Of a stretch of 64,000 bases of DNA, positions 15,888 through 26,260 are shown piece by piece; positions within the stretch are counted from its first letter, which is position 1, and every line of letters begins with the position of its first letter. The stretch comes from CAWGJC01 sp965276665 (lineage in GTDB: Bacteria; Pseudomonadota; Alphaproteobacteria; Acetobacterales; Acetobacteraceae). The stretch lies in NCBI GenBank assembly GCA_965276665.1, contig OZ255620.1, positions 3,968,001-4,032,000 on the forward strand, in the 5' to 3' direction. Under the pieces are notes generated by a model that had not been told where the DNA came from, made no database searches, and saw only the letters and a list, made by a program, of their open reading frames with translations. Position numbers and translations under genes: made by a program.

Positions 15888-17144
15888 ATGCCGCAAGATC
15901 GCTTCGAGAGCTCATTCCTGCAGGAGGCCGCCGATCGCGGCTTCATCTTCCAATGCACCGACGAGGCCGCGCTCGACCAGGCCTTCGCCGCCGGCCGGGT
16001 CAGCGCCTATATCGGCTTCGACTGCACCGCCGACTGCCTGCATGTCGGCAATCTCGTGCAGATCATGCTCCTGCGGCTGCTGCAGCGGCACGGCCATCGG
16101 CCGGTCGTGCTGATGGGCGGCGGCACCACGCGGATCGGCGACCCGTCGGGCCGCGACGAGAGCCGGCAATTGCTGACCGACGAGGCGATAGCCGCCAACA
16201 TGGCCGGCATCCGGCTCTGCTTCGAGCCGTTCATCCGCTTCGGCGACGGGCCAACCGCCGCGATCATGCCGAACAATGCGGACTGGCTCGGCGGCCTCGG
16301 CTACATCCCGCTGCTGCGCGATGTCGGCCGGCATTTCAGCATCAACCGCATGCTGACCTTCGATTCGATCCGCCTGCGGCTCGATCGCGAACAGCCGCTC
16401 AGCTTCCTCGAATTCAACTACATGATCCTGCAGAGCTACGATTTCCGCGAGCTGAACCGCCGCCACGGCGTGGTGCTGCAGATGGGCGGCTCCGATCAGT
16501 GGGGGAACATCGTCGCCGGGGCTGAACTGGTGCGCCGGACCGACGGCGCGCAGGTCTTCGGCCTGACCACGCCGCTGATCACCACCGCGTCGGGCGCCAA
16601 GATGGGCAAGACCGCGAAGGGCGCGGTGTGGCTGCGCGGCGACCGGCTCTCGCCCTACGATTACTGGCAGTTCTGGCGCAACACCGAGGATGCGGATGTC
16701 GGCCGCTTCCTTCGCCTGTTCACCGACCTGCCGCTCGCCCGGATAACCGCGCTTGAGGCGGCGGGGGGGGCGGGGATCAATGAGGCGAAGAAGGTGCTCG
16801 CCACCGAGGCGACCGCGCTCGCGCATGGGCGGCAGGCGGCGGACGCCGCGGCCGAAACGGCGCGGCGCACCTTCGAGGCGGGCGAGAGCGCCGATCTTCC
16901 CGCTCACCCCGTCACCGCCGCGGCGCTGGCCGAAGGCATCCCGCTGTTCCGCCTGCTGGCGGAATCCGGCCTCGTCCAGAGCAATGGCGAGGCGCGCCGG
17001 CTGATCCGCGGCGGCGGCGCCCGGTTGAACGATGCGGTGGTGACGGATGAGGCCTCGCTCGTCACCCAAGCCGATCTGCGCGACGGCGCGGCCAAGCTCT
17101 CCGCCGGCCGCAAGCAGCACCGGATGATCACGACAGCAGAATAG
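15888..17144 (+). CDS. tyrS: tyrosyl-tRNA synthetase
   Basis: Class I aminoacyl-tRNA synthetase charging tRNA-Tyr, 418 residues. The HIGH-equivalent 'HVGN' lies in 'CTADCLHVGNLVQIM' and the KMSKS-equivalent is 'KMGKT'. 'GGSDQWGNI' is the tyrosine-binding loop, and an S4-like RNA-binding domain ends the protein ('SNGEARRLIRGGGARLND'). The ATG at 15888 is chosen because it gives the normal N-terminus 'RFESSFLQEAADRGFIFQCTD'. A TTG at 15864 would add eight residues. No strong ribosome site is visible, since the start sits at the end of a tandem repeat. Confidence 0.95.
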   Translation: MPQDRFESSFLQEAADRGFIFQCTDEAALDQAFAAGRVSAYIGFDCTADCLHVGNLVQIMLLRLLQRHGHRPVVLMGGGTTRIGDPSGRDESRQLLTDEAIAANMAGIRLCFEPFIRFGDGPTAAIMPNNADWLGGLGYIPLLRDVGRHFSINRMLTFDSIRLRLDREQPLSFLEFNYMILQSYDFRELNRRHGVVLQMGGSDQWGNIVAGAELVRRTDGAQVFGLTTPLITTASGAKMGKTAKGAVWLRGDRLSPYDYWQFWRNTEDADVGRFLRLFTDLPLARITALEAAGGAGINEAKKVLATEATALAHGRQAADAAAETARRTFEAGESADLPAHPVTAAALAEGIPLFRLLAESGLVQSNGEARRLIRGGGARLNDAVVTDEASLVTQADLRDGAAKLSAGRKQHRMITTAE

Positions 17145-17261
17145 GATGTCACGATCCCGCCAGGCCCGGTCCGTGCGACTCTCGGTCATTGACCGCCACA
17201 TCCGCGCTCGCCACGCTTTCGCCATGCCGAGGCTCGGACACCGCAGCGCCATCGGGGCTCC

Positions 17262-19322
17262 ATGAGCAAGTCCGAGACCGAGCGCCTGCGGCGGCGCGAG
17301 CACGAGCTTGAGGCGGAGGTGGAGCGCCTGCGGGCGCGGATGGCGCAGAATCGCCATCGTCTCGAGGCCAGCGAGCAGCGGCAGCGCGCGATCTTCGACA
17401 GCGCGATCGACTTCGCCATCATCGCGACCACGCAGGACGGCGAGGTGACGGATTGGAACACCGGCGCCGAGCGCATCTTAGGCTGGTCGGCCGCCGAGAT
17501 GATCGGCGAGCGCGTCGAGCGCTTCTTCACCCCGGAGGACCGGGCGTCGGGCCGCGTCGCGCACGAGATGCGGCGTGCGCTGGATGACGGGTCGGCAAGC
17601 GACGAGCGATGGCATCTCCGCCGCGACGGCACGCGATTCTGGGCGAGCGGCGAGCTGATGCTGCTGCGCACGGCGGATGGCACGCAGCTCGGTTTTCTCA
17701 AGGTCCTGCGCGACCGCACCGCGCAGCACACCGAGCAGGAGGAGCTCGCGGCCGAGCTGAGCAACCAGCAGGATTTCAGCCGGCTCGCCTTGTCCTCGGT
17801 GGGCGGCGTCGGCGCCTGGACCTACGATATCGCGCAGGACCGCTTCTACTGCAGCGCGGCGATCTCCGAGCTCTACGGTCTCGATCCGGCCGAGGGCGCG
17901 TCCGGCGTCTCGGGCGCGCGGTTCCTCACCAACGTCCACCCCGATGACCGGCCGGCGCTCGATGCCACGATGGCGGGCGGGAGCGAGCGCCGCGGCGACA
18001 TCGAGATGGAGTATCGCCTCCGCCACCCGGGCGGGGTGATCCGCTGGGTGCTGTCGCGCGGCCACACCTATCTCGGGCCCACAGGCGCGCCGGCCCGGCG
18101 GATCGGCATCGGCGTGGAGACGACGCAGCGGCGCGAGCTCGAGGAGCAGCTCCGGCAGAGCCAGAAGATGGAGGCGGTGGGCCAGCTCACCGGCGGGCTC
18201 GCGCATGATTTCAACAATCTGCTGACCGGCATCATCGGCAGTCTCGAATTGCTCGGCACGCGCGTCTCGCAGGGCCGGTTCAGCGGGGTCGAGCGCTACA
18301 TCACCGCCGCGCAAGGGGCGGCGGCGCGCGCCGCCGCCCTCACTCACCGGCTGCTCGCCTTCTCGCGCCGGCAGACGCTCGACCCGAAGCCGACCGACGT
18401 GAACCGGCTGGTGGCCGGAATGGAGGAGATCGTCCGCCGCACCGTCGGTGCTGCGGTCGCCGTCGAGGTGGTCACCGCCGGCGGGCTGTGGCCGACCCTG
18501 GTGGACCCGAACCAGCTCGAGAACGCGCTGCTGAACCTCTGCCTGAACGCCCGCGACGCGATGCCCGATGGCGGGCGGCTGACGATGGAGACCGCCAATC
18601 GCTGGCTCGACGCGCGGGCGGCGCGCGACCGCGACGTGACGCCCGGCCAGTATATTTCGCTCTGCGTCTCGGATACCGGCACCGGCATGACGCCGGCGGT
18701 GATCGCCAAGGCCTTCGACCCGTTCTTCACCACCAAACCGGCGGGCGAGGGCACCGGGCTCGGCCTGTCGATGATCTACGGCTTCGCGCGGCAGTCGCGC
18801 GGGCATGCGCGGATCTACTCCGAGTTCGGCAAGGGAACCGTCGTCTGCCTGTACCTGCCGCGCTTTCTCGGCGCCGAGGGCGAGGCCGAGACCGCGGCGG
18901 AGCTGGCCGAGGTGCCCCGCGCCCGCGACGGCGAGACGGTGCTGGTGGTGGATGACGAGCCCACCGTGCGGATGCTGGTCGCCGAAGTGCTCGAGGAGCT
19001 CGGCTACGCCGCGATCGAGGCGGCGGACGGGCCGGCCGGGCTCCGCGTGCTGCAATCCAACGCGCGGGTCGATCTCCTGGTCACCGATGTCGGCCTGCCC
19101 GGCGGCATGAACGGCCGGCAGATGGCCGATGCGGCGCGCGCCACCCGGCCGTTGCTGAAGATCCTGTTCATCACCGGCTACGCGGAAAACGCGGTGGTCG
19201 GCGACGGCCACCTGAAAGCCGGCATGCACGTGATGACCAAGCCCTTCGCGATGGAAGCGCTCGCCTCGCGGATCAAGGAGCTGATCTCGGAGGGTAGAGT
19301 GCCGAATAACCGGGTCCGGTGA
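17262..19322 (+). CDS. hybrid sensor histidine kinase (PAS-PAS-HisKA-HATPase-REC)
   Basis: Soluble 686-residue hybrid kinase with no membrane segment. Order of parts: N-terminal coiled coil (about 5-40), PAS 1 (about 42-155), PAS 2 with PAC (about 170-290), and HisKA with the phospho-accepting His315 in 'GGLAHDFNNLLTG'. HATPase follows with N box 'NLCLNARDAM' and G boxes 'DTGTGM' and 'GTGLGLSM', then a C-terminal receiver with Asp609 in 'LVTDVGLPG' and Lys in 'MTKPF'. It is likely a cytoplasmic light, redox or ligand sensor. No partner regulator gene is next to it, so the phosphate acceptor is probably encoded elsewhere. Confidence 0.94.
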   Translation: MSKSETERLRRREHELEAEVERLRARMAQNRHRLEASEQRQRAIFDSAIDFAIIATTQDGEVTDWNTGAERILGWSAAEMIGERVERFFTPEDRASGRVAHEMRRALDDGSASDERWHLRRDGTRFWASGELMLLRTADGTQLGFLKVLRDRTAQHTEQEELAAELSNQQDFSRLALSSVGGVGAWTYDIAQDRFYCSAAISELYGLDPAEGASGVSGARFLTNVHPDDRPALDATMAGGSERRGDIEMEYRLRHPGGVIRWVLSRGHTYLGPTGAPARRIGIGVETTQRRELEEQLRQSQKMEAVGQLTGGLAHDFNNLLTGIIGSLELLGTRVSQGRFSGVERYITAAQGAAARAAALTHRLLAFSRRQTLDPKPTDVNRLVAGMEEIVRRTVGAAVAVEVVTAGGLWPTLVDPNQLENALLNLCLNARDAMPDGGRLTMETANRWLDARAARDRDVTPGQYISLCVSDTGTGMTPAVIAKAFDPFFTTKPAGEGTGLGLSMIYGFARQSRGHARIYSEFGKGTVVCLYLPRFLGAEGEAETAAELAEVPRARDGETVLVVDDEPTVRMLVAEVLEELGYAAIEAADGPAGLRVLQSNARVDLLVTDVGLPGGMNGRQMADAARATRPLLKILFITGYAENAVVGDGHLKAGMHVMTKPFAMEALASRIKELISEGRVPNNRVR

Positions 19323-19358
19323 GGTGGGCGGCGTGCGCTTGGCGAGCCAGCGGGCGCC

Positions 19359-22300
19359 TCAATGTCCGGCGGCGGGTGTCATTCCGCCGAACACGTTGCG
19401 CAGGAAACCCGGCGCCAGCGCCGCCAGGGGATTGACCGACACGGACGGGTCCGCGAGCTTGCCCTTCATCGCGTAGGTGGCGGCGAACACCCCGCCGCCG
19501 CGCTCCGGGCTGAACAGCCGGCCGATCACCGGAATCCGGCCGAGCACCGAATTGAACAGATAGGCCGGCACGATGGTGCCGGTGATATCGGCGGTGCTGG
19601 CGCCGAGATTGATGCTGCCCGCCGCGGTCACGCCGAGCGCGCTGTTGAAGGCGCGCGCCTCCTCGAGCGTCAGCGTGTCGGCGTCCAGCCGGAACGGAGC
19701 GATGGCGCGGTCCACCTGCATGCCCGGGCCGCCCAGCCGGTCGAGCAGGCCATACACCGTCAGCGCCTGCAGCAGATGGGCGATCGCGGGCGCATTGGCG
19801 AAGCGGAAATTGCTGATCTCGGCGCGGCCGGAGAGCGGATGGTCCGCCGCCCGGTCGTCGAACTCCCCCTTCAACGAGAGCTTGCCGCCGCTGATCGCGT
19901 CGGTGACGTCGAGGGCGGCGAGCAGCGCGCCGGCATCGGCGGCGTCGATCGCGAGCGCCCGGCCATTGGCGCCGCCCGGCCCGATCGTCGCCAGCATCGG
20001 CGCCGTTCCCGATACCTCGACGCGGGCGGTGCGGATCACCCGCCCGTCGCTCTGCGCCGAAAGGTTCATCGGCCCGGCCGCGTGGTTGCCCGCCAGCAGG
20101 ACCCGGGTGAACTGCGCCTTGATCTGCCAGGGCACGCTCGGCTCCCTGGCGCCGGCGGTGTCGGCCTGCTTCGGGGGGACCGGTTGGTGGCTGCCGAGCT
20201 GGCCGGCGAGGTCGATCTGCGGGCCGCTGAGCGCGATGACGATCGGCTCCCCCGGATGCGTGGCGAGGCGGATCGTCCCGGAGACCTGCGTGCGGCCAAC
20301 CACCCCCCGGCTCAACACCAGGACCTGCGGCTTGTTGGCGGCGAAATCCGCGCGGCCTTCGATCGACAGGCCCGGCGCCTCGGCGGAGATTTTGTCGATC
20401 GCGGCGAGCCGTCCCTTGTCGAGCAACAGCCGGGCGCTGGCGGTACCGGGCTGGCCGACCCCCTTGGTCCAGCCGAGCTGCCCGGAATCGAGCGTGGTTC
20501 CCGCCAGATCGGCCTTCACCTGCACCTGGCCGTCGCCCTGCCGCGGCTGGGTGTAGACCGCGTCGATCGTCGCCGGCCCGACGAGCAGCCCGGCCGTGCC
20601 GAGCCCCGCCGCCGCGAGCTGCTCGCCCGTCGCCGTCCCCGACGCCTCCACCCGGGCGGCGATCCCGGAGGGCGGACCGGGGCGGAAATCCGTCGTGGCG
20701 GTGAGTGCCGCGGGAACATGCGCCAGCTTCGCGCGGCCGGCGAGGATGAGCCCGTCATTGCTGACGGTCAGGGTGAACGTGCCGTCATCGAGGTCGTGCC
20801 CCGCCACGATCGCGCCGAGATGCACTTTCGAGAGCGCCGCCGTGCTGCGGATCGCGATCTGGTCGATCGTCACCTTGTTGTCGAGCGGCAATTGCACGTT
20901 GAGCGAGGCGACGAAGCTGCCGCTCGGCGTGCCGAGCGGCAGCGGGTGGTCGGAGAGCAGATGCAGCCGGCGCTGGGAGAGCAGCGCCACGATGTCGCCG
21001 ACCCCGCCGGTCGCGCCCAGCGTGATCGTGCTGGTCTGGTCCTTCACCGTGAGCCCCGCGATCTTCATGTCGCCGGCCTGCAGGGTGATGCCGGACGTCC
21101 CGGTCGCGAGATGCCCGCCCTCCGTCGCGATGTCGAGCGTGTCCGGCCCGGTCAGTGTGAGATGCGCCGTCGCATGCTCGACCGGCGGCAGCGGGCGCAG
21201 CCACCACACGGTGATGTCGTCGCCCAGCACGCCGCCATCCGCCGCGGTGATCGTCATGCCGGTGAAATCGGCATTTCCCGCCAGGCCGAGATGGACATGC
21301 AGGTCATGCGCGATGCCGGCGGTGATGTTCTGGGTCAGCCAGCTCCGCGCGTCATGCCCGACCCCCTCGGGCCAGATCGTGGCGAGATCGGTGAAGGCCA
21401 GGCGGTCGAGCCCGAGCGAGAGATCGGCGGTCAAGTGCCCGGCCGCGCGATGCACCGAGCCGTTGCCGTCGAAAACCGGTCCCGCGCCATCCGGCAGCGC
21501 CAGGACGACATGCAGGGCGCGGAGCTGGACATTGTCCGGGTCGCCATCGGCGGCGAGCGTAGCGGAGGCCAGCGTCTCCGCCGCGCCGCCCACCTGCACC
21601 GCGCCGGCGCCGGCGCTCGCCTGCAGGGTGAAATGCCGGAGCGCGAGATCCGGGCCGAGATCGACGGAGGCGGTGCCGCCGACCGGCGCGGTGATTCCGG
21701 CGACCGCCGGCAGCACGGCGCCGAGCGCCGCCGGGGCGATCGGCGCCAGCTTCGCCGTGACATGAGTGGCACCGCCCGGCGCGAGCCCGGCATCGAGGAC
21801 GAGGCGCGTGGTCGCCGGGCCGAGGGCGAGCCCGGCCTCGGCATGGCCCTGCACGCCGCCGTCCCCGAGGCGGGCCAGGTTGATATCGGGCGCGGTGACG
21901 ACGAGCGCGGTGCCGGGCGCCGCATCCGCGATGGTCAGCGTGGTGTCGCGCACATTCACCGCGCGGAGCTGGTTGAGCCGGAGCCGGCTGCCTTTGCTGT
22001 TGCTCTGATTGTTCCGCGCGCCGGCGCTCGCATCGGTCTGCGCCGGGCGGGAGAGTTCCTGCTGCAACGCCCCCCAGCCGGTCGCGCCGGATGCCGTGCC
22101 GGGGCCGGGTGCGATTCCCGTCGCGGCCGGACCGCCGAAGCCGAGATCGAGCGTGCCGTCCGGCCGCCGCGTCGCGGCGAGCCGGGCTCCCTCGAGGGTG
22201 ATCGCGCGGGGCGCGACCTCGCCCGCCAGCAAGCCGGTCAGCGAGGCCGAGACGGCGAGGGTGGCGACCGTGTCGACGGTGTGTGCTTGCGCATCGGTCA

Positions 22301-22580
22301 GCCGCAGGCCGGCGAGGCGCAGCTCGAGCGGGTGATCGACGCCGAGGCGGAACCCGTCCCAGGCGAGCGCCGCCTGGCCAACCGCCAGATGCGCGCCGCC
22401 GAGCCGCGCATCCGCCGCCCGCTCGATCCGCCGCGCGAGCCAGGGCGCCGCGATTGGCCCTTCGGAGAGGCGCCAGGCCAGCAGGCCGCCGCCGACCGCC
22501 ACCAGCCCGGCCATGGCGAGCACGGCGAAACCCAGCCATTGCAGGATGCCGAGCAGCCAGCGTCCGGCGGATCGGCTCAC
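19359..22580 (-). CDS. YhdP-family AsmA-like protein (DUF3971/AsmA-like C-terminal domain)
   Basis: Very large envelope protein, 1073 residues, anchored by one N-terminal transmembrane segment (about residues 8-33) with the rest in the periplasm. The family forms long beta-groove bridges thought to carry phospholipid to the outer membrane. The C-terminal region 'NFRFANAPAIAHLLQALT' and 'LEEARAFNSALGVTAAGSINL' is typical of the AsmA-like C domain. The start is a GTG at 22580 with AAGGGGAG seven bases upstream; longer upstream starts lack this. It is divergent from glnE with 50 bases between starts. Lipid transport is inferred from family work, not from this sequence. Confidence 0.88.
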   Translation of the reverse strand: MSRSAGRWLLGILQWLGFAVLAMAGLVAVGGGLLAWRLSEGPIAAPWLARRIERAADARLGGAHLAVGQAALAWDGFRLGVDHPLELRLAGLRLTDAQAHTVDTVATLAVSASLTGLLAGEVAPRAITLEGARLAATRRPDGTLDLGFGGPAATGIAPGPGTASGATGWGALQQELSRPAQTDASAGARNNQSNSKGSRLRLNQLRAVNVRDTTLTIADAAPGTALVVTAPDINLARLGDGGVQGHAEAGLALGPATTRLVLDAGLAPGGATHVTAKLAPIAPAALGAVLPAVAGITAPVGGTASVDLGPDLALRHFTLQASAGAGAVQVGGAAETLASATLAADGDPDNVQLRALHVVLALPDGAGPVFDGNGSVHRAAGHLTADLSLGLDRLAFTDLATIWPEGVGHDARSWLTQNITAGIAHDLHVHLGLAGNADFTGMTITAADGGVLGDDITVWWLRPLPPVEHATAHLTLTGPDTLDIATEGGHLATGTSGITLQAGDMKIAGLTVKDQTSTITLGATGGVGDIVALLSQRRLHLLSDHPLPLGTPSGSFVASLNVQLPLDNKVTIDQIAIRSTAALSKVHLGAIVAGHDLDDGTFTLTVSNDGLILAGRAKLAHVPAALTATTDFRPGPPSGIAARVEASGTATGEQLAAAGLGTAGLLVGPATIDAVYTQPRQGDGQVQVKADLAGTTLDSGQLGWTKGVGQPGTASARLLLDKGRLAAIDKISAEAPGLSIEGRADFAANKPQVLVLSRGVVGRTQVSGTIRLATHPGEPIVIALSGPQIDLAGQLGSHQPVPPKQADTAGAREPSVPWQIKAQFTRVLLAGNHAAGPMNLSAQSDGRVIRTARVEVSGTAPMLATIGPGGANGRALAIDAADAGALLAALDVTDAISGGKLSLKGEFDDRAADHPLSGRAEISNFRFANAPAIAHLLQALTVYGLLDRLGGPGMQVDRAIAPFRLDADTLTLEEARAFNSALGVTAAGSINLGASTADITGTIVPAYLFNSVLGRIPVIGRLFSPERGGGVFAATYAMKGKLADPSVSVNPLAALAPGFLRNVFGGMTPAAGH

Positions 22581-22630
22581 GCGCCACTCCCCTTGACCGC
22601 GGAGATCGCGCGGGCTGACCTCGCCCTGCG

Positions 22631-25573
22631 ATGACGGACGCACCCGCTTTTCGGCGACCTCGAACCGGCTGGCCGGCGGCTGGCGACGTCGGCGCGGCCG
22701 CAAGGCTGCTCGAGCGCTTCGCGGCGCTCGGCCCGGTGCAGGCGGGCCTGGCGCGGCGCGCGGCGGTGCGGGCGATGCTGCTCTGCCTCGGCGGCAACAG
22801 CCCCTACCTTGCCGATCTCGCGCTGCGCGAGAGCGCCACGATCCACGCATTCGTGGAATCCGGCCCCGACGCGGTGATGGCTGAGGCGATGGCGATGCTC
22901 GCCGCCGCGCCGGTCACGCTGCCGCGTCCGCGCCTCGCCGCCCTGCTGCGCGCCGCCAAGCGGCGCGTCGCGCTCGCCACCGCGCTCGCCGATATCGGCG
23001 GCGCCTGGGCGCTCGACCGCGTCACCGGCGCGCTCTCCGATCTCGCCGAGGCGGCGCTCGATCTCGCCATCCGCCATCTGCTGGCCGCCGGCCACGCCGC
23101 CGGCGCCTTCCGCCTGCCCGACCCCGAAAACCCGGCCGAGGGCTCCGGGCTGATCGTGCTCGGCATGGGGAAGCTCGGCGCGCGCGAGCTCAATTATTCC
23201 AGCGATATCGACCTCGTTCTGTTCCACGACCCGGAGTTCCATCCCTATCACGGCGACGCGGCAGGGGCGTTGTTCACACGCCTCGCCAGGGATTTGGTTT
23301 CGCTGATGGAAACACGTGATGGGGATGGCTACGTGTTTCGCACCGATCTGCGCCTGCGTCCCGATCCGGCGGCGACCCCGCCGGTGATCGCCCTGCCGGC
23401 GGCGCTCGCCTATTACGAGAGCATGGGGCAGAACTGGGAGCGCGCGGCGATGATCAAGGCGCGCCCGGTGGCCGGCGACCGCGCGCTCGGCGCGCAGTTC
23501 CTCGCCGCGATCCGTCCCTTCATCTGGCGCCGCCATCTCGATTTCGCGGCGATCGGCGAGATCCACGCGATGAAGCGCCGGATCGACGCGCGGCAGCGCC
23601 CGCCGGCGGAGGCCGCCGGCCTGGCCGCGCGCATCGCCGGGCTCAACGTCAAGCTCGGCCGCGGCGGCATTCGCGAGATCGAGTTCCTGACCCAGACGCT
23701 CGAGCTCGTTTGGGGCGGCCGCGACCCGGCGCTGCGCGAGCCCCGCACCCTGTCGGCGCTCCGCCTGCTTGCGCGCGCCGGCCACCTGCCGCCGCGCGCC
23801 GCCGCCGAGCTCGCCACCGCCTACCGGTATCTCCGCCGGGTCGAGCACCGGCTGCAGATGGTGGCCGATCGGCAGACCCACGTCCTGCCGCCGCAGTCCG
23901 AGGCGCTGGAGCGCTTCGCGATCTTCATGGGCGAGGCGGATGCCGAGAGCCTCGCCCGCTCCCTGCTCCGCCAGCTCGACCGGGTGCGGGCGCGCTACGC
24001 CCAGCTGTTCGAATTCGCGCCCGACCGGCCCGACGCGGTCATGGCGCTCGATTTCACCGGCGCGGGCGACATGCCGGAGGCGACGCGCGCCGCCCTGATC
24101 GGGCTTGGCTTCCGCGAGCCGGAGCGCATCCTGGCCGCGGTGCGCGGCTGGCGGGCCGGCCGCGTCCGCGCGGTGCGGTCGGAGCGCGCGCGGGCGCTGA
24201 TGGACGAGATGCTGCCGCTGCTGCTCGCCGCGATCGGGCGGCAACGCCAGCCGGACCAGGCCTTCGCCCGCCTGGAGAGCTTTCTCGGCCGGCTGCCCGC
24301 CGGCGTGCAGCTGCTCTCGCTGTTCCGCCGCAATCCGGCCCTGCTGGACCGGGTCGCCGCGGTGCTCGGCGCCGCCCCCTCCCTCGCCGAGCATCTGGCG
24401 ACCGTCCCGAGCGCGCTCGAGGGTCTGCTCTCGCCGCGCGAGGCCGATCCGAACCCGCTCCGCACCTTGGAGGCGCAGCTCGCCGACGCGGCGGAGGTGG
24501 GCGAGGCGGTCGAGATCATCCGCCGCAGCGTGCGCGGGGAGGAATTCCGGCTCGATGTCGCGGTGCTGGAAGGCCGGCTCGACATCGACGCGGCGGGCGC
24601 CGCCCGCACCGCCCTCGCCGATGCCGCGATGGCGGCGCTGCTGCCGCGGGTGATGGCGGAATTCGCCGCCCGCAACGGCACCATCGCGGGCGGCGGCCTC
24701 GCCATCGTGGCGCTCGGCAAGGCGGGCGGGCGCGAGATGATCGCCGGCTCCGATCTCGACCTGATGCTCGTCTACGACCATCCCGAGGCGGTGACGGAGA
24801 GCGACGGGGCGCGGCGGATGCCGGTGAGCCAATACTATATCCGCGCCGCGCATGCCTTCGTCGCCGCGTTGACCGCGCCCGGCCTCGACGGCCCGCTCTA
24901 TGCGGTCGACATGCGGCTCCGCCCATCGGGCAATAAGGGGCCGGTGGCGGTCTCGCTCGCCGGCTTCCGCCGCTACCACGCGGAGGATGCCTGGACCTGG
25001 GAGCGCATGGCGCTCACCCGGGCGCGCGTCGTCGCCGGGCCGCCGGCGCTCGGCCGCCGCGCCGCCGCCGCGATCGCCGCCGCGCTGCGCCGGGGCGCCG
25101 ATCCCGACCGCCTGCGCGCCGATGCCGCCGCGATGCGCGCGCGGCTCGCCCGCGACCTGCCGCCCGCCGGACCCTGGGACGTGAAATTGCTGCCGGGCGG
25201 CCTGATGGAGGTCGAGTTCATCGCCCAGACCCTGCAGCTCGTGCAGGCCGGCTCGCATCCCGGCGTGCTGCACCCGACCACGCGCCTCGCCGTCGAGCGC
25301 CTCGCCGCCGCGGGCCTGCTGCCCGCCCCCGACGCGACCCTCCTGATCCGCGCCGACCGCGTCTGGCGCGGCGTGCTGGCGCTGCTCCGCCTGATCCTCG
25401 GCCGCGGCATGGCGGGCGACCCGCCGCCGGCCGCGGTCGAGATGCTGCTGCGCGCGGCGGGCAGCGACGGGGTTGACCTCGCCGCGCTGCATGCGACGCT
25501 CGCCGCCCTGGCACGGGATGTGCGCGAAATTTTCCGCCGCCAGATCGGCGATCCCACGGAGACGAAATCATGA
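22631..25573 (+). CDS. glnE: bifunctional glutamine synthetase adenylyltransferase/adenylyl-removing enzyme GlnE
   Basis: Adjusts glutamine synthetase activity by adding or removing AMP in response to PII. The 980-residue protein has two nucleotidyltransferase halves. The N-terminal (deadenylylating) half carries 'GMGKLGARELNYSSDIDLVLF' near 180, and the C-terminal (adenylylating) half carries 'ALGKAGGREMIAGSDLDLMLVY' near 700. Each half also has the conserved 'R..LRPSG/RPDP' segment. The length is typical for alphaproteobacteria. The stop overlaps the bcp start (ATGA), a conserved glnE-bcp arrangement. Confidence 0.96.
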   Translation: MTDAPAFRRPRTGWPAAGDVGAAARLLERFAALGPVQAGLARRAAVRAMLLCLGGNSPYLADLALRESATIHAFVESGPDAVMAEAMAMLAAAPVTLPRPRLAALLRAAKRRVALATALADIGGAWALDRVTGALSDLAEAALDLAIRHLLAAGHAAGAFRLPDPENPAEGSGLIVLGMGKLGARELNYSSDIDLVLFHDPEFHPYHGDAAGALFTRLARDLVSLMETRDGDGYVFRTDLRLRPDPAATPPVIALPAALAYYESMGQNWERAAMIKARPVAGDRALGAQFLAAIRPFIWRRHLDFAAIGEIHAMKRRIDARQRPPAEAAGLAARIAGLNVKLGRGGIREIEFLTQTLELVWGGRDPALREPRTLSALRLLARAGHLPPRAAAELATAYRYLRRVEHRLQMVADRQTHVLPPQSEALERFAIFMGEADAESLARSLLRQLDRVRARYAQLFEFAPDRPDAVMALDFTGAGDMPEATRAALIGLGFREPERILAAVRGWRAGRVRAVRSERARALMDEMLPLLLAAIGRQRQPDQAFARLESFLGRLPAGVQLLSLFRRNPALLDRVAAVLGAAPSLAEHLATVPSALEGLLSPREADPNPLRTLEAQLADAAEVGEAVEIIRRSVRGEEFRLDVAVLEGRLDIDAAGAARTALADAAMAALLPRVMAEFAARNGTIAGGGLAIVALGKAGGREMIAGSDLDLMLVYDHPEAVTESDGARRMPVSQYYIRAAHAFVAALTAPGLDGPLYAVDMRLRPSGNKGPVAVSLAGFRRYHAEDAWTWERMALTRARVVAGPPALGRRAAAAIAAALRRGADPDRLRADAAAMRARLARDLPPAGPWDVKLLPGGLMEVEFIAQTLQLVQAGSHPGVLHPTTRLAVERLAAAGLLPAPDATLLIRADRVWRGVLALLRLILGRGMAGDPPPAAVEMLLRAAGSDGVDLAALHATLAALARDVREIFRRQIGDPTETKS

Positions 25574-26046
25574 GCGATACCATTAGCCTCGGGGAAGGCG
25601 ATCCGGCCCCGGATTTCACCCTGCCCGCCAGCAACGGCAGGACGGTCAGCCTCGCCGGGCTGCGCGGCAAGCCCTTCGTGCTCTATTTCTACCCAAAGGC
25701 CGACACGCCAGGCTGCACCAAGGAGGCCTGCGCATTCCAGGAAGCGCTGCCGCAGCTCGGCCATGTCGGCATCGAGGTGATCGGCGTCTCGAAGGACAAG
25801 ATGAAGCCGATCGAGAAATTCGCCGCCAAATATAACCTGACCTTCCCGCTCGCCTCCGACGAGGACACCAAGGTGACCGCCGCCTACGGCGCCTGGGTCG
25901 AGAAGAGCATGTACGGCAAGAAATACATGGGTGTCGACCGCCGCACCCTGCTCGTCGACAAGAACGGCAAGATCAGCAAGATCTGGCCGAATGTGAAAGT
26001 GCCGGGTCACGCCGCCGAGGTCCTCGCGGCGGTCAAGGCCCTCTGA
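25570..26046 (+). CDS. bcp: thioredoxin-dependent thiol peroxidase Bcp (PrxQ type)
   Basis: Peroxiredoxin that reduces hydrogen peroxide and organic hydroperoxides using thioredoxin. The 158-residue protein has the motif 'YPKADTPGCTKEACAF' with peroxidatic Cys49 and, five residues on, resolving Cys54, the atypical two-cysteine PrxQ layout. The thioredoxin fold is intact ('VLYFYPKAD', 'VIGVSKD', 'RTLLVDKNGKI'). The ATG at 25570 overlaps the glnE stop. Together with msrA 215 bases downstream it forms a small oxidative-defence group. Confidence 0.96.
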   Translation: MSDTISLGEGDPAPDFTLPASNGRTVSLAGLRGKPFVLYFYPKADTPGCTKEACAFQEALPQLGHVGIEVIGVSKDKMKPIEKFAAKYNLTFPLASDEDTKVTAAYGAWVEKSMYGKKYMGVDRRTLLVDKNGKISKIWPNVKVPGHAAEVLAAVKAL

Positions 26047-26260
26047 AGTTTCGGCCGCGTCCCACGGGGCAGCCCGCAAGGCGCGCCCCGCCGGATCGAT
26101 GAAGCGGGCGGATATGGCGATCCCGCCTGCGCCGGCCGGGCGATGAGCCCACGCGCCTCTCGAGGCGGCCGGACAGCATCGAAATTCTCCGATCGCTCCT
26201 TGGCAACCGGGGGGCGCCCGCAAAGCTATGGTCGAAGACTTTGCAAAAAGGAGTGAGCGG

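Noticed and set aside
19362..22634. 1090-codon plus-strand frame opposite the YhdP-like gene
   Set aside because: It is an arginine/glutamate/glycine-rich mirror frame. The minus-strand gene has a signal-anchor, a ribosome site and family sequence.
22577..25492. 971-codon minus-strand frame opposite glnE
   Set aside because: It is antisense to both GlnE catalytic domains and has no domain of its own.
26047..26110. GC-rich hairpin after bcp as an intrinsic terminator
   Set aside because: Complementary arms are short and no T tract follows.
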